Part shown: in pieces, positions 1-8,704 of the stretch
Layout of the letters: each line of letters begins with the position of its first letter
Numbering within the stretch: position 1 is the first letter of the stretch
From: CAUPWF01 sp044425815
GTDB lineage: Bacteria; Bacillota; Clostridia; Lachnospirales; Lachnospiraceae
DNA: 64,000 nucleotides
Reading direction: 5' to 3'
NCBI GenBank assembly: GCA_044425815.1
Contig: JAWXVA010000003.1
Location: 18,354-82,353 of the forward strand
Translations under genes and position numbers: made by a program
The notes under the pieces: generated by a model
What the model was told of the DNA's origin: nothing
The model's database searches: none
The model's input: the letters and a program-made list of their open reading frames with translations, nothing else

Positions 1-165
1 AAACGCAAGCAATTGAAACAAAAACATTACTACATTCTGCGAAACCAAAATACGATGCTTCTTCTCTATATCACTATAGCCGAATATGCTAAAGCAGCAA
101 TACGTGTAAATCACCATCAAAATAATAATTGTATATTTAATGCAAGCACAAATAATATTTACCAC
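1..165 (-). CDS. FtsW/RodA/SpoVE-family protein, N-terminal part only (cut by window edge)
   Basis: An open frame runs from a GTG at 163-165 to the left edge, giving about 55 residues that begin MVNIICACIKYTII. It holds a hydrophobic stretch at about 4-26, a short polar loop with FGYSDIEKKHRI, and a second hydrophobic run starting QNVVMFLFQLL. This pattern resembles the N-terminus of the FtsW/RodA/SpoVE-like glycan polymerases found after the U32 peptidase gene in related Clostridia. A ribosome site AGGTG lies 5 bases before the GTG, and the frame starts only 8 bases after the U32 stop, so it is probably the next gene of that operon. The family assignment is from recall of similar N-termini and is moderate; catalytic parts are outside the window. 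Confidence 0.55.
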   Translation of the reverse strand, partial: MVNIICACIKYTIIILMVIYTYCCFSIFGYSDIEKKHRILVSQNVVMFLFQLLAF

Positions 166-173
166 TTCTTCAC

Positions 174-2549
174 CTACCTTACTCCACGTCTAAAATGACC
201 CTTTGTTGTCTCTCTATTTCCCAAACTATTATTACTAATATCATAATAGAATTTCCCAATAGAATCAATAACCTCTTTCACTTCGAGTTTTCCCTCTACC
301 GTAAAATCTACTCGTAAAAATGCGGGATTTATTTTTCTTATTTCTTCTTTTTCATCAAGCAAACTGGTTGGACAAGTATTATATATAATATTATAACAGT
401 AGTCACAGCAACATTTCACCTGTATATCCTTTCCCATTCGATCTTTCATAATAATCATATCAGATTTATGTGTACATTGTTTGGCTGTCTTTTGCACACA
501 TTGCGCCGAAATCATGTTTGGAGTGTAACCATATACTACCAACCCTGAATTCCTTTGACTTAGCTGATTTATTTCTTTTGCTGTTAATTCCAGTGCATGC
601 GTATTTTTACTGATTCCTAATCGCTCCCAAAACTCCATACTCCAACTATTATACGTATATACATGGTGGTCTAAATGTATTTCGCCCTTATAATTTTCTT
701 CCTTCAAAAACTGATAACTTTCTAGATTTCGTATCATTATTCCATCAAATGGTATCGCAAAAAATTCTTTTAATTTTCCCTTAAATACACTCGCTGTCTC
801 ATCTCTAAAAATATGTGGCATTACGATATATACTTTCTTTCCATGCCCTTTTATCCTCGATACTATAGTTTTATATTCTTGATTTTCCCATATTTTTCTT
901 ATCGCATTGCAATCCAAATAAATACTAGAAAAAATACCGCTTTGTTCCACCTCTTCTAATTGTTCTAACGTCTCCACGTATGCAACACAAGGAATCTCAC
1001 CACCTATTATAGAACAACTTGTGCGCTCTAATGGAGATACCAGTTCTTCTACCTTTAGTTCGCGGCGAAAAGAATCAACAATCGTTCGTTCTAATACTGC
1101 AATTCCATCTCTTCGCAATTGATTCAATTGCTGTGTCGGCACGAAAATATTATCATCCATCACTATTTCTATCGATTGAAATTGAAATGGTGTATTTCCA
1201 GTCTTACGTATCTGTTGTGCAATCTTTTCTTTACTAGCTGGTTGCGTAGTAGCTGTTTGTACTACTTCGCCTTCTATCGATACAAAATGCATTCCCATCT
1301 GAAGATGCAGCGCTGCTTTACAACCTGCAACTAAAACCAATGTTCCTGTCATCACTTCTTGTAATTTATTTGAATCTAATTCTTTCTCTATTCCTTGAAT
1401 AAGTTCTTGATTTCTAGTCCGATATAATACTGTACCTTTTTTTAGGATTACGCCTTTTCTGAGGGATAACTGAATCTTTTCGTTACATTGATACGCTTGT
1501 CCCAATGTATAATTATCACCATTTTCCGTAATTTCGATGATATCCCCTTTGTTTAGGGTTCGTAGCGCTTTTCCAAATACCTGTCGCCCCATTTGATCTT
1601 GTACCTGTATACTTGGGACACCCGTATGACTTGGTTTCCCCGTTGTAATCATTTCTTTTCCGTTGTATTGTTTCCAATATCCACTATGAAAATCTCCACG
1701 ATTAAATATATCTCTTAGTATATCGACATCTTGTTCTGCTACTTTATAATTCGCTTTCCCTTTTTCTAAATATAAATCCACATATTTTCGATACATCGCC
1801 GTTACGCTCGCAACGTATTCTGGTTTTTTCATTCTTCCTTCTATTTTAAACGAAAATACTCCCGCTTCTATAAGATCTGGAATTTCATATAAGGTACATA
1901 TATCTTTTAAACTCATATAGTATTCAGTTTCACCATCCACCTTATATGGTAGTCGACATGGTTGCGCACACTGTCCTCTATTCCCACTTCTTCCACCTAT
2001 CATACTACTATATAAACATTGCCCAGAATAAGAATAACATAGTGCCCCATGGACGAAACTCTCAATTTCTAGCTTTGTGCTTTCTGCAATTTCTTTCACT
2101 TCACCTAACATTAATTCTCTAGAAGTAACGACTCGCTCGACTCCTAAATCTTCTAAAAATCTAGCACCGAGTGCACTTGTTACTGTCATTTGTGTACTTG
2201 CATGAATCGGTAAGTCCGGAAAGAATGCTTTTACAAATTGTAATACGCCTAAATCTTGTACAATAACAGCATCGATTCCATGAATGTACAGTGGTTCTAA
2301 GTACTCATACAATTGTTCTTGAATTTCAGATTCTTTTAGAAGTGTATTCACTGTTAAATATAGCTGCTTCCCATGTAAATGCACCAAATCAATCGCCTTT
2401 TTCAATTCTTCCAATGTAAAATTATTCGCATTTGCTCTTGCGCCAAACCGATCGCCACCTACATAAATGGCATCTGCACCTGATTTCAGGGCTGCTACCA
2501 AGCAGTCAAAAGATCCTGCTGGTGATAAAATTTCTACTCGTTTTTTCAT
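174..2549 (-). CDS. U32-family peptidase / RlhA-like protein with DUF3656-type C-terminal region
   Basis: The protein has 791 residues. It opens with the U32 start (KKRVEILSPAGSFD, then GADAIYVGG) and carries the family signature at about 163-198, ESFVHGALCYSYSGQC followed by GNRGQCAQPCR, with Cys171, 178, 194 and 198 as likely Fe-S ligands. U32 proteins include collagenase-like peptidases and the RNA hydroxylases RlhA and TrhP, so the reaction here may be 23S rRNA or tRNA hydroxylation rather than proteolysis. The long C-terminal half and a late Cys cluster (CCCDYCYN) match the longer Gram-positive members. An AAGGG site precedes the ATG. It lies 98 bases after zapA, beyond a hairpin, and leads into an FtsW-like gene. 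Family is clear; exact substrate is not. Confidence 0.88.
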   Translation of the reverse strand: MKKRVEILSPAGSFDCLVAALKSGADAIYVGGDRFGARANANNFTLEELKKAIDLVHLHGKQLYLTVNTLLKESEIQEQLYEYLEPLYIHGIDAVIVQDLGVLQFVKAFFPDLPIHASTQMTVTSALGARFLEDLGVERVVTSRELMLGEVKEIAESTKLEIESFVHGALCYSYSGQCLYSSMIGGRSGNRGQCAQPCRLPYKVDGETEYYMSLKDICTLYEIPDLIEAGVFSFKIEGRMKKPEYVASVTAMYRKYVDLYLEKGKANYKVAEQDVDILRDIFNRGDFHSGYWKQYNGKEMITTGKPSHTGVPSIQVQDQMGRQVFGKALRTLNKGDIIEITENGDNYTLGQAYQCNEKIQLSLRKGVILKKGTVLYRTRNQELIQGIEKELDSNKLQEVMTGTLVLVAGCKAALHLQMGMHFVSIEGEVVQTATTQPASKEKIAQQIRKTGNTPFQFQSIEIVMDDNIFVPTQQLNQLRRDGIAVLERTIVDSFRRELKVEELVSPLERTSCSIIGGEIPCVAYVETLEQLEEVEQSGIFSSIYLDCNAIRKIWENQEYKTIVSRIKGHGKKVYIVMPHIFRDETASVFKGKLKEFFAIPFDGIMIRNLESYQFLKEENYKGEIHLDHHVYTYNSWSMEFWERLGISKNTHALELTAKEINQLSQRNSGLVVYGYTPNMISAQCVQKTAKQCTHKSDMIIMKDRMGKDIQVKCCCDYCYNIIYNTCPTSLLDEKEEIRKINPAFLRVDFTVEGKLEVKEVIDSIGKFYYDISNNSLGNRETTKGHFRRGVR

Positions 2550-2593
2550 ACTACCCTTTCTATACCCCTAAAAATTCATCCCCTTGTTATAAA

Positions 2594-2623
2594 ATAGAGA
2601 GTGTGTCAAGACACACTCTCTAT
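2594..2623 (-). terminator. Hairpin terminator after zapA
   Basis: A perfect 14-bp inverted repeat (ATAGAGAGTGTGTC with GACACACTCTCTAT) has a 2-base centre. On the minus strand it is followed by TTTTAT. It sits 24 bases past the zapA stop and 45 bases before the U32 start. The T-run is short, so partial termination that lowers expression of the downstream U32 gene is likely. Confidence 0.65.
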
Positions 2624-2647
2624 CCGTGCGATTAGTCACCTAACCAC

Positions 2648-3058
2648 CTATTTTTTCTGTGTTTTTATCTCCGTTTCTAATTTAATCTGTTCTTTCTCCA
2701 AATTAGAATTCTGTAATTTCAGATTCTCTATTAACTTCTCTGCATTCTCCAGTTTAATCTGTATCGATATCAAGTCGTGTTTTAAATCATACATCTCTTT
2801 ATCTTTTGTCTCTATATCACGCTCAAGTGCATCACTTAATTTTTTGGCTTTAAAATAGTCATCTGCTATATTCAGCGCTAATAGTGTGTTCTGCATAGAT
2901 GCATTCTGTCTACAATACCCATCACTATTTCTACATTCTGTTATCTTATGATTCAAATAAGTTGCAACCTTTTGTAAGTACTCTTCCGTTTCGTATCCAG
3001 CAAGGGTAATTACTTTACCTCCTATTAAAACCTCTGTATAATTCTTTTGTGCAGCCAT
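2648..3058 (-). CDS. zapA: Cell division protein ZapA
   Basis: This 136-residue protein matches ZapA, the small FtsZ-ring stabiliser. The N-terminal domain has the typical start TEVLIGGKVITLAGYETEEYLQKVATYLN, here split by position as residues 8-36. The NTLLALNIADDYF helix follows at about 57-69, then a long Glu/Lys-rich coiled coil from about 70 to the end. It is longer than Bacillus ZapA (about 85 residues), as is common in Clostridia, through the extended coiled coil. A GAGGAGG site lies before the ATG. It sits between ruvB and the U32 gene. ZapA acts as a tetramer bundling FtsZ filaments at mid-cell. Confidence 0.85.
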   Translation of the reverse strand: MAAQKNYTEVLIGGKVITLAGYETEEYLQKVATYLNHKITECRNSDGYCRQNASMQNTLLALNIADDYFKAKKLSDALERDIETKDKEMYDLKHDLISIQIKLENAEKLIENLKLQNSNLEKEQIKLETEIKTQKK

Positions 3059-3122
3059 GTAGTCCTCCTCAACACTTTTCTATATATTTACTTATTATAA
3101 GTCTATCTGTGAATAAAAACAA

Positions 3123-4130
3123 CTATTTTTCAAGGAATTCATCTGAAATCCCTAAATGTTTGTATGTAATTTCCGTTACCATACGACCTCTCGGCGTTCT
3201 TTGGATGAATCCATTCTTCAATAAGTAAGGTTCGTAGACATCTTCTAATGTTCCTGTGTCTTCCCCTATCGAAGCAGCAAGTGTTTCTAATCCCACTGGT
3301 CCACCTTGAAATTTATATATCATAGTTGTGAGGATACTCCTATCTATATGATCTAATCCCATTCGATCCACTTCTAATAAATCCAATGCGTTCGATGCTA
3401 CTTCTTCTGTAATTATACCATCGTATTTTACCTGTGCGAAATCTCGAACTCTTTTTAATAAACGATTTGCTAATCGTGGTGTTCCTCTTGATCTTTTCGC
3501 CAATTCTAGCGCGCCCTTATCTTCAATCTCTACATCTAATACATTCGCAGATCGAAGCAAGATTTTTTGTAATTCTTCTTCTGTATAAAATTCCAAATGA
3601 TGCACAACACCGAATCGATCGCGAAGTGGTGCTGTTAGCATTCCAGCTCTAGTAGTCGCCCCTATCAATGTGAATTTCGGCAATTCTAGTCTGATAGAAC
3701 GCGCGCTTGCACCTTTTCCTATCATGATATCAATTGCGTAATCTTCCATCGCTGGATATAATACTTCTTCTACTTGACGATTCAATCGATGAATTTCATC
3801 TACAAACAGCACATCGCCTTCTTGAAGGTTGTTGAGAATAGCTGCCATCTCTCCTGGTTTTTCAATCGCTGGACCTGATGTAACTTTCATATTTACACTC
3901 ATTTCATTTGCAATAATACCAGCTAATGTCGTCTTACCTAGGCCTGGCGGGCCATAAAACAACACATGATCCAATGCTTCTCCACGGTCTTTTGCAGCTT
4001 TTATATATATTTTCAAAGTCTCTTTTGCTTTTTCTTGTCCTACATAATCATCTAAGAGCTGTGGTCGTAAATGATTTTCAATCTTCGCATCTTCTACTAA
4101 ATGCTCTGTTGTAATAATTCTTCTCTCCAT
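3123..4130 (-). CDS. ruvB: Holliday junction branch migration ATPase RuvB
   Basis: RuvB is the hexameric AAA+ motor that drives branch migration with RuvA. The 335-residue protein has Walker A GPPGLGKTT at 60-68, Walker B DEIH at 111-114, the sensor motif GATTRAG near 157-163 with RDRFG just after it, and the C-terminal winged-helix end with RTPRGR. Length is normal for the family (330-350). It starts 12 bases after the ruvA stop, so the two are co-translated. No ruvC is present, as expected in Firmicutes, where RecU usually resolves junctions. Confidence 0.97.
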   Translation of the reverse strand: MERRIITTEHLVEDAKIENHLRPQLLDDYVGQEKAKETLKIYIKAAKDRGEALDHVLFYGPPGLGKTTLAGIIANEMSVNMKVTSGPAIEKPGEMAAILNNLQEGDVLFVDEIHRLNRQVEEVLYPAMEDYAIDIMIGKGASARSIRLELPKFTLIGATTRAGMLTAPLRDRFGVVHHLEFYTEEELQKILLRSANVLDVEIEDKGALELAKRSRGTPRLANRLLKRVRDFAQVKYDGIITEEVASNALDLLEVDRMGLDHIDRSILTTMIYKFQGGPVGLETLAASIGEDTGTLEDVYEPYLLKNGFIQRTPRGRMVTEITYKHLGISDEFLEK

Positions 4131-4142
4131 TCTTACCTACCC

Positions 4143-4760
4143 CTAAAACATCATGTTTTTCAGTGCTTCTTTTAGTATTTCTTCTACACTTTTATTTCCA
4201 TCAGCATCTTCCACTTTTCTCACAGCTTTCATACTAGAGCTCATATCATATCCTAGCGCAACGAGTGCTTGTGCCGCCTCTGTCTTATTTTCATTTCCCG
4301 TAAAGTTTGGTTGTGATGCTTCTGCTTTTTCCACGCCCATACTTTCTAATGCATCTTCAATTGACAATTTATCTTTTAACTCTATAATTAACTTTTCAGC
4401 TGTTTTCTTTCCTATACCTGGGGCAGCAGAAATTGCTTTTACATCTGAGGATGCCACTGCAAATCTAAGGTCATTTGGTGACAACGTTGAAAGAATCGCT
4501 AGACCACCTTTGGGTCCTATTCCATTGACTCCAATTACTAATTTATACACCTGCAAATCATCTCTTGTACGAAAACCAAATAATTGCATCGCATCTTCTC
4601 TTACATTCAAGTATGTATGTAGTTTTATCTCATTTCCTAAAGATGGTAGATGATTCATAGATTGTGCTGGCATAAAAATTCCATACCCAACACCCATTAC
4701 ATCTACAATGACTTTCTCTTCTTCGATTGCCACTAATTCTCCTCTTATATACGAAATCAT
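4143..4760 (-). CDS. ruvA: Holliday junction DNA-binding protein RuvA
   Basis: RuvA binds four-way DNA junctions and loads RuvB. The 205-residue protein has the N-terminal OB fold (MISYIRGELVAIEEEKVIVDV), the central double helix-hairpin-helix region (GVNGIGPKGGLAILS, then APGIGKKTAEKLIIELKD), and the C-terminal RuvB-contact domain (AAQALVALGYD). Its start overlaps the stop of the Gx transporter gene by 4 bases (ATGA), which places ruvAB in the operon that starts with the NusG-II gene. Confidence 0.97.
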   Translation of the reverse strand: MISYIRGELVAIEEEKVIVDVMGVGYGIFMPAQSMNHLPSLGNEIKLHTYLNVREDAMQLFGFRTRDDLQVYKLVIGVNGIGPKGGLAILSTLSPNDLRFAVASSDVKAISAAPGIGKKTAEKLIIELKDKLSIEDALESMGVEKAEASQPNFTGNENKTEAAQALVALGYDMSSSMKAVRKVEDADGNKSVEEILKEALKNMMF

Positions 4761-5257
4761 CTTACATCTCCCATTATCTTTATTCTCTTTATCATCTCAC
4801 TAGCCAATATACCTATAATTAGCCCTGTTACTAGTGCAGCAATTAATAATAGTGCAAAATAGTATATTACACCAAAACTTTCGACTATAATTATTGCTAC
4901 TATAATTTGTCCTATATTGTGAAATACTGCACCTGCAATACTGACCCCCATAACACTAAAGGACTCCCTTTTGTATAGTAGATTCATAACCACGAGACTC
5001 AACGTACATCCTGCTAGACTAAACAATATGCTCATAAGATTCCCAAAGAAAAATCCTGCTAGTATTACACGAGTAGTTGAAATAATCAATGCATCTCGAA
5101 ATCCCATTTGATATAATGCCATTACTATTACTACATTTGCCAACCCTAATTTGATGCCAGGCACCGCAAAATATAATGGAACCAAACTCTCAGCATAACT
5201 AAAAACCAGTGCTAGTGCAGTAATAAGTCCCATATACGCGATCTTATTTTTTAACAT
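4757..5257 (-). CDS. Gx transporter family membrane protein (HepI-like, COG4769)
   Basis: A 166-residue integral membrane protein with about five hydrophobic segments and the family pattern YFAVPGIKLGLANVV near residues 29-43 and TRVILAGFFFG near 62-72. It belongs to the Gx transporter family, often labelled heptaprenyl diphosphate synthase component I and related in fold to S-components of ECF transporters. Genes of this family often sit beside NusG-II and FMN-binding proteins in loci for flavin-linked electron transfer, and here a NusG-II gene is immediately upstream and rnf is nearby. The transported substrate is unknown; a quinone or flavin role is only an inference. Confidence 0.8.
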   Translation of the reverse strand: MLKNKIAYMGLITALALVFSYAESLVPLYFAVPGIKLGLANVVIVMALYQMGFRDALIISTTRVILAGFFFGNLMSILFSLAGCTLSLVVMNLLYKRESFSVMGVSIAGAVFHNIGQIIVAIIIVESFGVIYYFALLLIAALVTGLIIGILASEMIKRIKIMGDVR

Positions 5258-5274
5258 GTTAATCTCCCAAAAAA

Positions 5275-5634
5275 TTAGTGAGTCGTAGCGTCAAATTCAG
5301 ACTCCGAATTCCCGCTACCCACGACAACGACCTCGTTAGGCAAGCAAATAATACTCTCGCCCGATTTACTAATTGCTCCTTGATGTAGGCATAATCCATC
5401 CGGACAAGTCGCTTCTATCATATACGCTTCACCATCTTGTATCAAAAGAATATTACTCTCATTAATTTCCACTACCTGGTTTTCTTCCAATGAATATTCT
5501 CCATACAGTTCTCCATTAACAGAGACAAGTACCGAAGTACTCGTCTCTGCATTTATATTATAAAAAATATATCCACTTATTGCTACTAGTAAAACAATAC
5601 CTATTAATATAAAATCGTTTTTTTTCATGAACAT
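5275..5634 (-). CDS. NusG domain II-containing membrane-anchored protein
   Basis: A 119-residue protein with one N-terminal membrane segment (about 9-27, FILIGIVLLVAISGYIF) and an outside-facing NusG-II (KOW-free) domain. The family motif is visible: GEYSLEENQ, then IEATCPDGLCLHQGAIS and ESIICLPNEVVV. The three Cys residues (CPDGLC and IICLP) are characteristic, and the true role of these domains is not known. An in-frame ATG two codons in (MKKNDF) is an equally good start. It is the first gene of the block running through Gx, ruvAB and zapA. In many Firmicutes this pair accompanies ApbE and FMN-binding proteins. Confidence 0.8.
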   Translation of the reverse strand: MFMKKNDFILIGIVLLVAISGYIFYNINAETSTSVLVSVNGELYGEYSLEENQVVEINESNILLIQDGEAYMIEATCPDGLCLHQGAISKSGESIICLPNEVVVVGSGNSESEFDATTH

Positions 5635-5673
5635 TCTTTTAATCCATTTCTATCCTTTATATAAATATTCACA

Positions 5674-6033
5674 CTAATACAACGCTTGCATATTACTTAT
5701 CGCCACACCAATTACCACAAGTAAAATAATATATAATATAATACCTATTAGTGTAAGAATAAGGCTAGCTCTACAATAGTTACGTCTATTTGTATTTACG
5801 CTTTTGCTAAATGCCCAATAAATATAAACACAAAAACCTACACATGGAATCACTAATACCAATATGGTAAGGAGCCATTCCATTACTGACATCGGTGTGT
5901 CATTTCCTTGTGTATCCATAGCTGAAGAATATGATGGATTGTACTGCATATCATTTCCTGATTGTTCTGAATTGTATGTATACTCGTATTGTGTTCCTGT
6001 TGTGTTGTTATTCATTTCTTCATTATTGTTCAT
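5674..6033 (-). CDS. Small membrane protein with Asn-rich N-terminus, unknown function
   Basis: About 119 residues from the ATG at 6033, chosen because AAAGGTGG lies 8 bases before it; an in-frame GTG four codons upstream is less good. The first 45 residues are low in complexity and rich in Asn, Gln, Tyr and Thr. Two membrane segments follow, LLTILVLVIPCVGFCVYIYW and a second one ending GIILYIILLVVIGVAI, separated by a short basic loop (SKSVNTNRRNYCRASL). Small two-helix proteins of this layout are common in Lachnospiraceae but uncharacterised. It stands alone between the rnf group and the NusG-II gene, about 125 bases after the DUF2752 gene. Confidence 0.65.
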   Translation of the reverse strand: MNNNEEMNNNTTGTQYEYTYNSEQSGNDMQYNPSYSSAMDTQGNDTPMSVMEWLLTILVLVIPCVGFCVYIYWAFSKSVNTNRRNYCRASLILTLIGIILYIILLVVIGVAISNMQALY

Positions 6034-6173
6034 ATGATGTTCCACCTTTCACTTTTGTTCTTTTTTCTTAATCCTTATTTATAGAACTTCTCTTCTTTCA
6101 TTGCCACTGTATCTTTATTTATTTTACTACAATGCAAAGAATATTACGACATAATTTATAAAAATTTGATAGT

Positions 6174-6626
6174 TTATTTCCAAACAACCTTTCGCACATA
6201 CGTATATACATTGTGATAATGATATACAACTGGCTCTACTTCTGGATAATACAGTATCATCCTATATACATAATATCCCACCATTCCTAGTATTATCACT
6301 AAAAATATCCAACGAAGTCCTGCCATTTCTTTCCCAATTACATACCGATACAGCAACGCTATACCTACAGTTATCGCAATAGGAAATATAAACCAGTTAT
6401 ACTGTATCGCTTGTTCCCATTGTAATGTCAAAACACAGAGACCAGCTCTTGTCAAACCACAAGCTGGACACGGAATTCCTGTCAAAATCACAAAGATACA
6501 AGTAGTTCCAAATATAAACTGCATAATTGCAAGTAAAGCCAGTAAGAAAATTCCTACTGGCAATACTTGTTTTAAATCTTTTTTTATCAGTGCTACGTTT
6601 ATAATAGAATACATTTTTTCGGACAT
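6174..6626 (-). CDS. DUF2752 membrane protein
   Basis: The protein is about 150 residues from the ATG at 6626 (MSEKMYS). It shows the DUF2752 hallmark GIPCPACGLTRA followed by a QWEQAIQYNWF segment, with about three membrane helices. The start is uncertain: an upstream ATG at 6656 would overlap rnfB by 58 bases, and another at 6614 by 16. The chosen start has GGGAAG upstream at a long spacing. Its 5' end overlaps the rnfB stop, so it is translationally coupled to the rnf operon. DUF2752 function is unknown; the conserved Cys pair suggests a redox or metal role but nothing here proves it. Confidence 0.75.
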   Translation of the reverse strand: MSEKMYSIINVALIKKDLKQVLPVGIFLLALLAIMQFIFGTTCIFVILTGIPCPACGLTRAGLCVLTLQWEQAIQYNWFIFPIAITVGIALLYRYVIGKEMAGLRWIFLVIILGMVGYYVYRMILYYPEVEPVVYHYHNVYTYVRKVVWK

Positions 6627-7393
6627 TTTTCTGCACACTTCCCACAATTCGTACATTTTTCTGGGTCTATATGAGCAATATTACCTTCTACTGTAATCGC
6701 TCCAAATTCACATACTTTTTCGCACATTTTACATCCAATACATCCGCCAGAACAAGCATTCATAACATCTTTCCCTTTATCTTTTGAGCTACATAACACA
6801 AGATGTTTTTGATCTACGGGTACCAATTCAATCAGATTCTTTGGACAGACCGCAATACATTTTCCACATGCTTTGCATGCCTCTTTATCTACAAATGCAA
6901 TATCATCTACTATAGAAATTGCATCGAACGGACATGCTTTCACACACGTTCCAAATCCTAGGCAACCATAATTACATGTTTTTGAACCGCCATTTTGTAC
7001 AAAGCTCATCATAATACAGTCTTTGATTCCGTAATATTTATAATCTTCTTTTGCCTTCGCACATGAACCACCACATTTTACAAATGCAGTCATTGGTGTA
7101 CTTTCTGTAGCTTCCATTCCCATGATTGTTCCAATTTTCTTTGCTACATCGCTTCCGCCTACTGGACATGCTCCAAGTTCAGCTTTCCCTTCCACGATTG
7201 CTGCTGCAAGTCCTGAACATCCTGCATATCCACAACCACCACAGTTATTTCCTGGTAATACACCCGAAATCGCTTCTTCTCTTGGATCAATTTCAACTGC
7301 GAATTTCTTTCCTGCAATTCCTAGGAAGACTCCGATGAATAATCCTGTACCACCAACAATTGCAGCTGCAATTAATATTCCTGTAATACTCAT
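6599..7393 (-). CDS. rnfB: Rnf complex iron-sulfur subunit RnfB
   Basis: RnfB takes electrons from reduced ferredoxin into the Rnf complex. The 264-residue protein has an N-terminal membrane helix (about 4-26), the Fe-S domain with CGGCGYAGCSGLA and CPVGG, and then several 4Fe-4S motifs: NYGCLGFGTCVKACP, CKACGKCIAVCP, CIGCKMCEKVCE and CTNCGKCAEKCP at the C-terminus. It is the last rnf gene, 12 bases after rnfA, which fits the clostridial order CDGEAB. A strong GGGG-rich ribosome site precedes the ATG. Confidence 0.96.
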   Translation of the reverse strand: MSITGILIAAAIVGGTGLFIGVFLGIAGKKFAVEIDPREEAISGVLPGNNCGGCGYAGCSGLAAAIVEGKAELGACPVGGSDVAKKIGTIMGMEATESTPMTAFVKCGGSCAKAKEDYKYYGIKDCIMMSFVQNGGSKTCNYGCLGFGTCVKACPFDAISIVDDIAFVDKEACKACGKCIAVCPKNLIELVPVDQKHLVLCSSKDKGKDVMNACSGGCIGCKMCEKVCEFGAITVEGNIAHIDPEKCTNCGKCAEKCPKKCILL

Positions 7394-7405
7394 AATCTTA
7401 TCCCC

Positions 7406-7981
7406 CTATATTAATCCCGAAAATCCAAAGAATGCCATCGCCATAAGCCCTGAAGTAATTAAAACGATTGGTGTTCCTTGCCATGATGAAGAAACATCAT
7501 TATATTCAGTCTTCTCACGAATACCTGCCATGATTACAATTGCAATCGTAAACCCTATTGCTGTAAACACACCATTTATCACTCCTGTTAGAATACTATA
7601 TTCTTTCTGTACATTCGTAATTGCTACACCTAGCACTGCGCAGTTTGTAGTAATAAGTGGTAAATACACTCCTAATGAATTGTAAAGTGGTGGCATTACC
7701 TTTCTCAAAAACATCTCTACAAATTGTACAAGACATGCAATAATCAAGATAAATACAATTGTTTGTAAGTATTCAAATCCAAGTGGAACAAGGATAAAAT
7801 TATAAATCGTTCCAGTTACAAGTGATGCCAATGTCAATACAAATAATACTGCTCCACCCATACCTGCGGCAGTATCTACTTTCTTTGATACTCCAAGGAA
7901 TGGACATAGTCCTAAAAATTGGCTAAGTACAACATTGTTTACTAATGCCGAACCTAGTGTTACCGCTAAAATAGTTTCCAT
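7406..7981 (-). CDS. rnfA: Rnf complex membrane subunit RnfA
   Basis: RnfA is a six-helix membrane subunit which pairs with RnfE around a buried Fe-S site that carries electrons across the membrane. The 191-residue protein has the family segments NNVVLSQFLGLCPFLGVSKK at 15-34 and TTNCAVLGVAI near 111-121, each with the conserved Cys of the shared cluster. It is 6 bases after rnfE and 12 before rnfB. Length is standard for the family. Confidence 0.96.
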   Translation of the reverse strand: METILAVTLGSALVNNVVLSQFLGLCPFLGVSKKVDTAAGMGGAVLFVLTLASLVTGTIYNFILVPLGFEYLQTIVFILIIACLVQFVEMFLRKVMPPLYNSLGVYLPLITTNCAVLGVAITNVQKEYSILTGVINGVFTAIGFTIAIVIMAGIREKTEYNDVSSSWQGTPIVLITSGLMAMAFFGFSGLI

Positions 7982-7987
7982 ATGTAC

Positions 7988-8704
7988 TTACCCCTTTCTA
8001 CTTTCTTCTTGTCCTGTAGGAAATACACTTCCTCCGCTACAGCTACCACCGCATGAACCACAACCACTTCCACAATCACAAGTCGATTCATCTTGTGCTT
8101 TTTTGTTTTTTGGTTTTCTATTTTTTGCTTTATTCTGAATCGCTGTAAGACCAGCTAATACAAAGAATGCACCTGGTGCTAAGATGAAAATCGTTACAGG
8201 CTCATAAGAACTTGGCATGATTTGCACATCGAAGATCTTTCCTGCCCCTATTAATTCTCTTACCATACCAATCGCTGTAAGCCCTACTGTAAATCCAAGT
8301 CCCATCCCGATACCATCAAATAAAGAAGGAAGTGCTGGATTCTTAGACGCATAGCTTTCTGCTCTTCCTAGGATGATACAGTTTACTACGATAAGAGGAA
8401 TGTAGATTCCTAAAGATGCATATAAGCTAGGAATAAATCCTTCTAATAAAAACTCTACTATTGTAACAAAAGATGCTACGATAACAATAAATGCGGGAAC
8501 ACGAACACTATCTGGAATAATGCTTCTCAACATCGAAATAATCAAGTTGGACATTACAAGGACAGCTGTGGTTGTTAATCCCATTCCTAATCCATTCATG
8601 GCAGAAGTTGTTACTGCTAATGTAGGACACATCCCTAACATTAATACAAAGGTAGGATTTTCTTTCACGATACCATTATAAAGTCTTTCAGTACAATTAT
8701 TCAT
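7988..8704 (-). CDS. rnfE: Rnf complex membrane subunit RnfE with a Cys/Gly-rich C-terminal tail
   Basis: RnfE pairs with RnfA in the membrane core. Matches include NPTFVLMLGMCPTLAVTTSA near residues 14-33 and VVNCIILGRAE with its conserved Cys. The ATG at 8704 is chosen because AGGAGG lies 8 bases upstream; it gives ATGAATAA overlap with the rnfG stop and 238 residues. The final 45 residues are unusual: a Lys/Asn-rich linker (KNRKPKNKK) and then CDCGSGCGSCGGSCSGG with five Cys residues. Typical RnfE ends near residue 200. The tail should lie in the cytoplasm if topology is normal and could bind metal. Confidence 0.94.
   Translation of the reverse strand: MNNCTERLYNGIVKENPTFVLMLGMCPTLAVTTSAMNGLGMGLTTTAVLVMSNLIISMLRSIIPDSVRVPAFIVIVASFVTIVEFLLEGFIPSLYASLGIYIPLIVVNCIILGRAESYASKNPALPSLFDGIGMGLGFTVGLTAIGMVRELIGAGKIFDVQIMPSSYEPVTIFILAPGAFFVLAGLTAIQNKAKNRKPKNKKAQDESTCDCGSGCGSCGGSCSGGSVFPTGQEESRKG

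Noticed and set aside
13..198. A 61-codon plus-strand frame at the left edge
   Set aside because: The minus-strand reading gives a convincing membrane protein start with a ribosome site, and this frame has neither.
4153..4653. A 166-codon plus-strand frame opposite ruvA
   Set aside because: It mirrors the ruvA codons and has no start signal or recognisable domain.
7122..7685. A 187-codon plus-strand frame opposite rnfB and rnfA
   Set aside because: It is antisense to two certain genes, Pro/Ile-rich in a way that mirrors their codons, and has no ribosome site.
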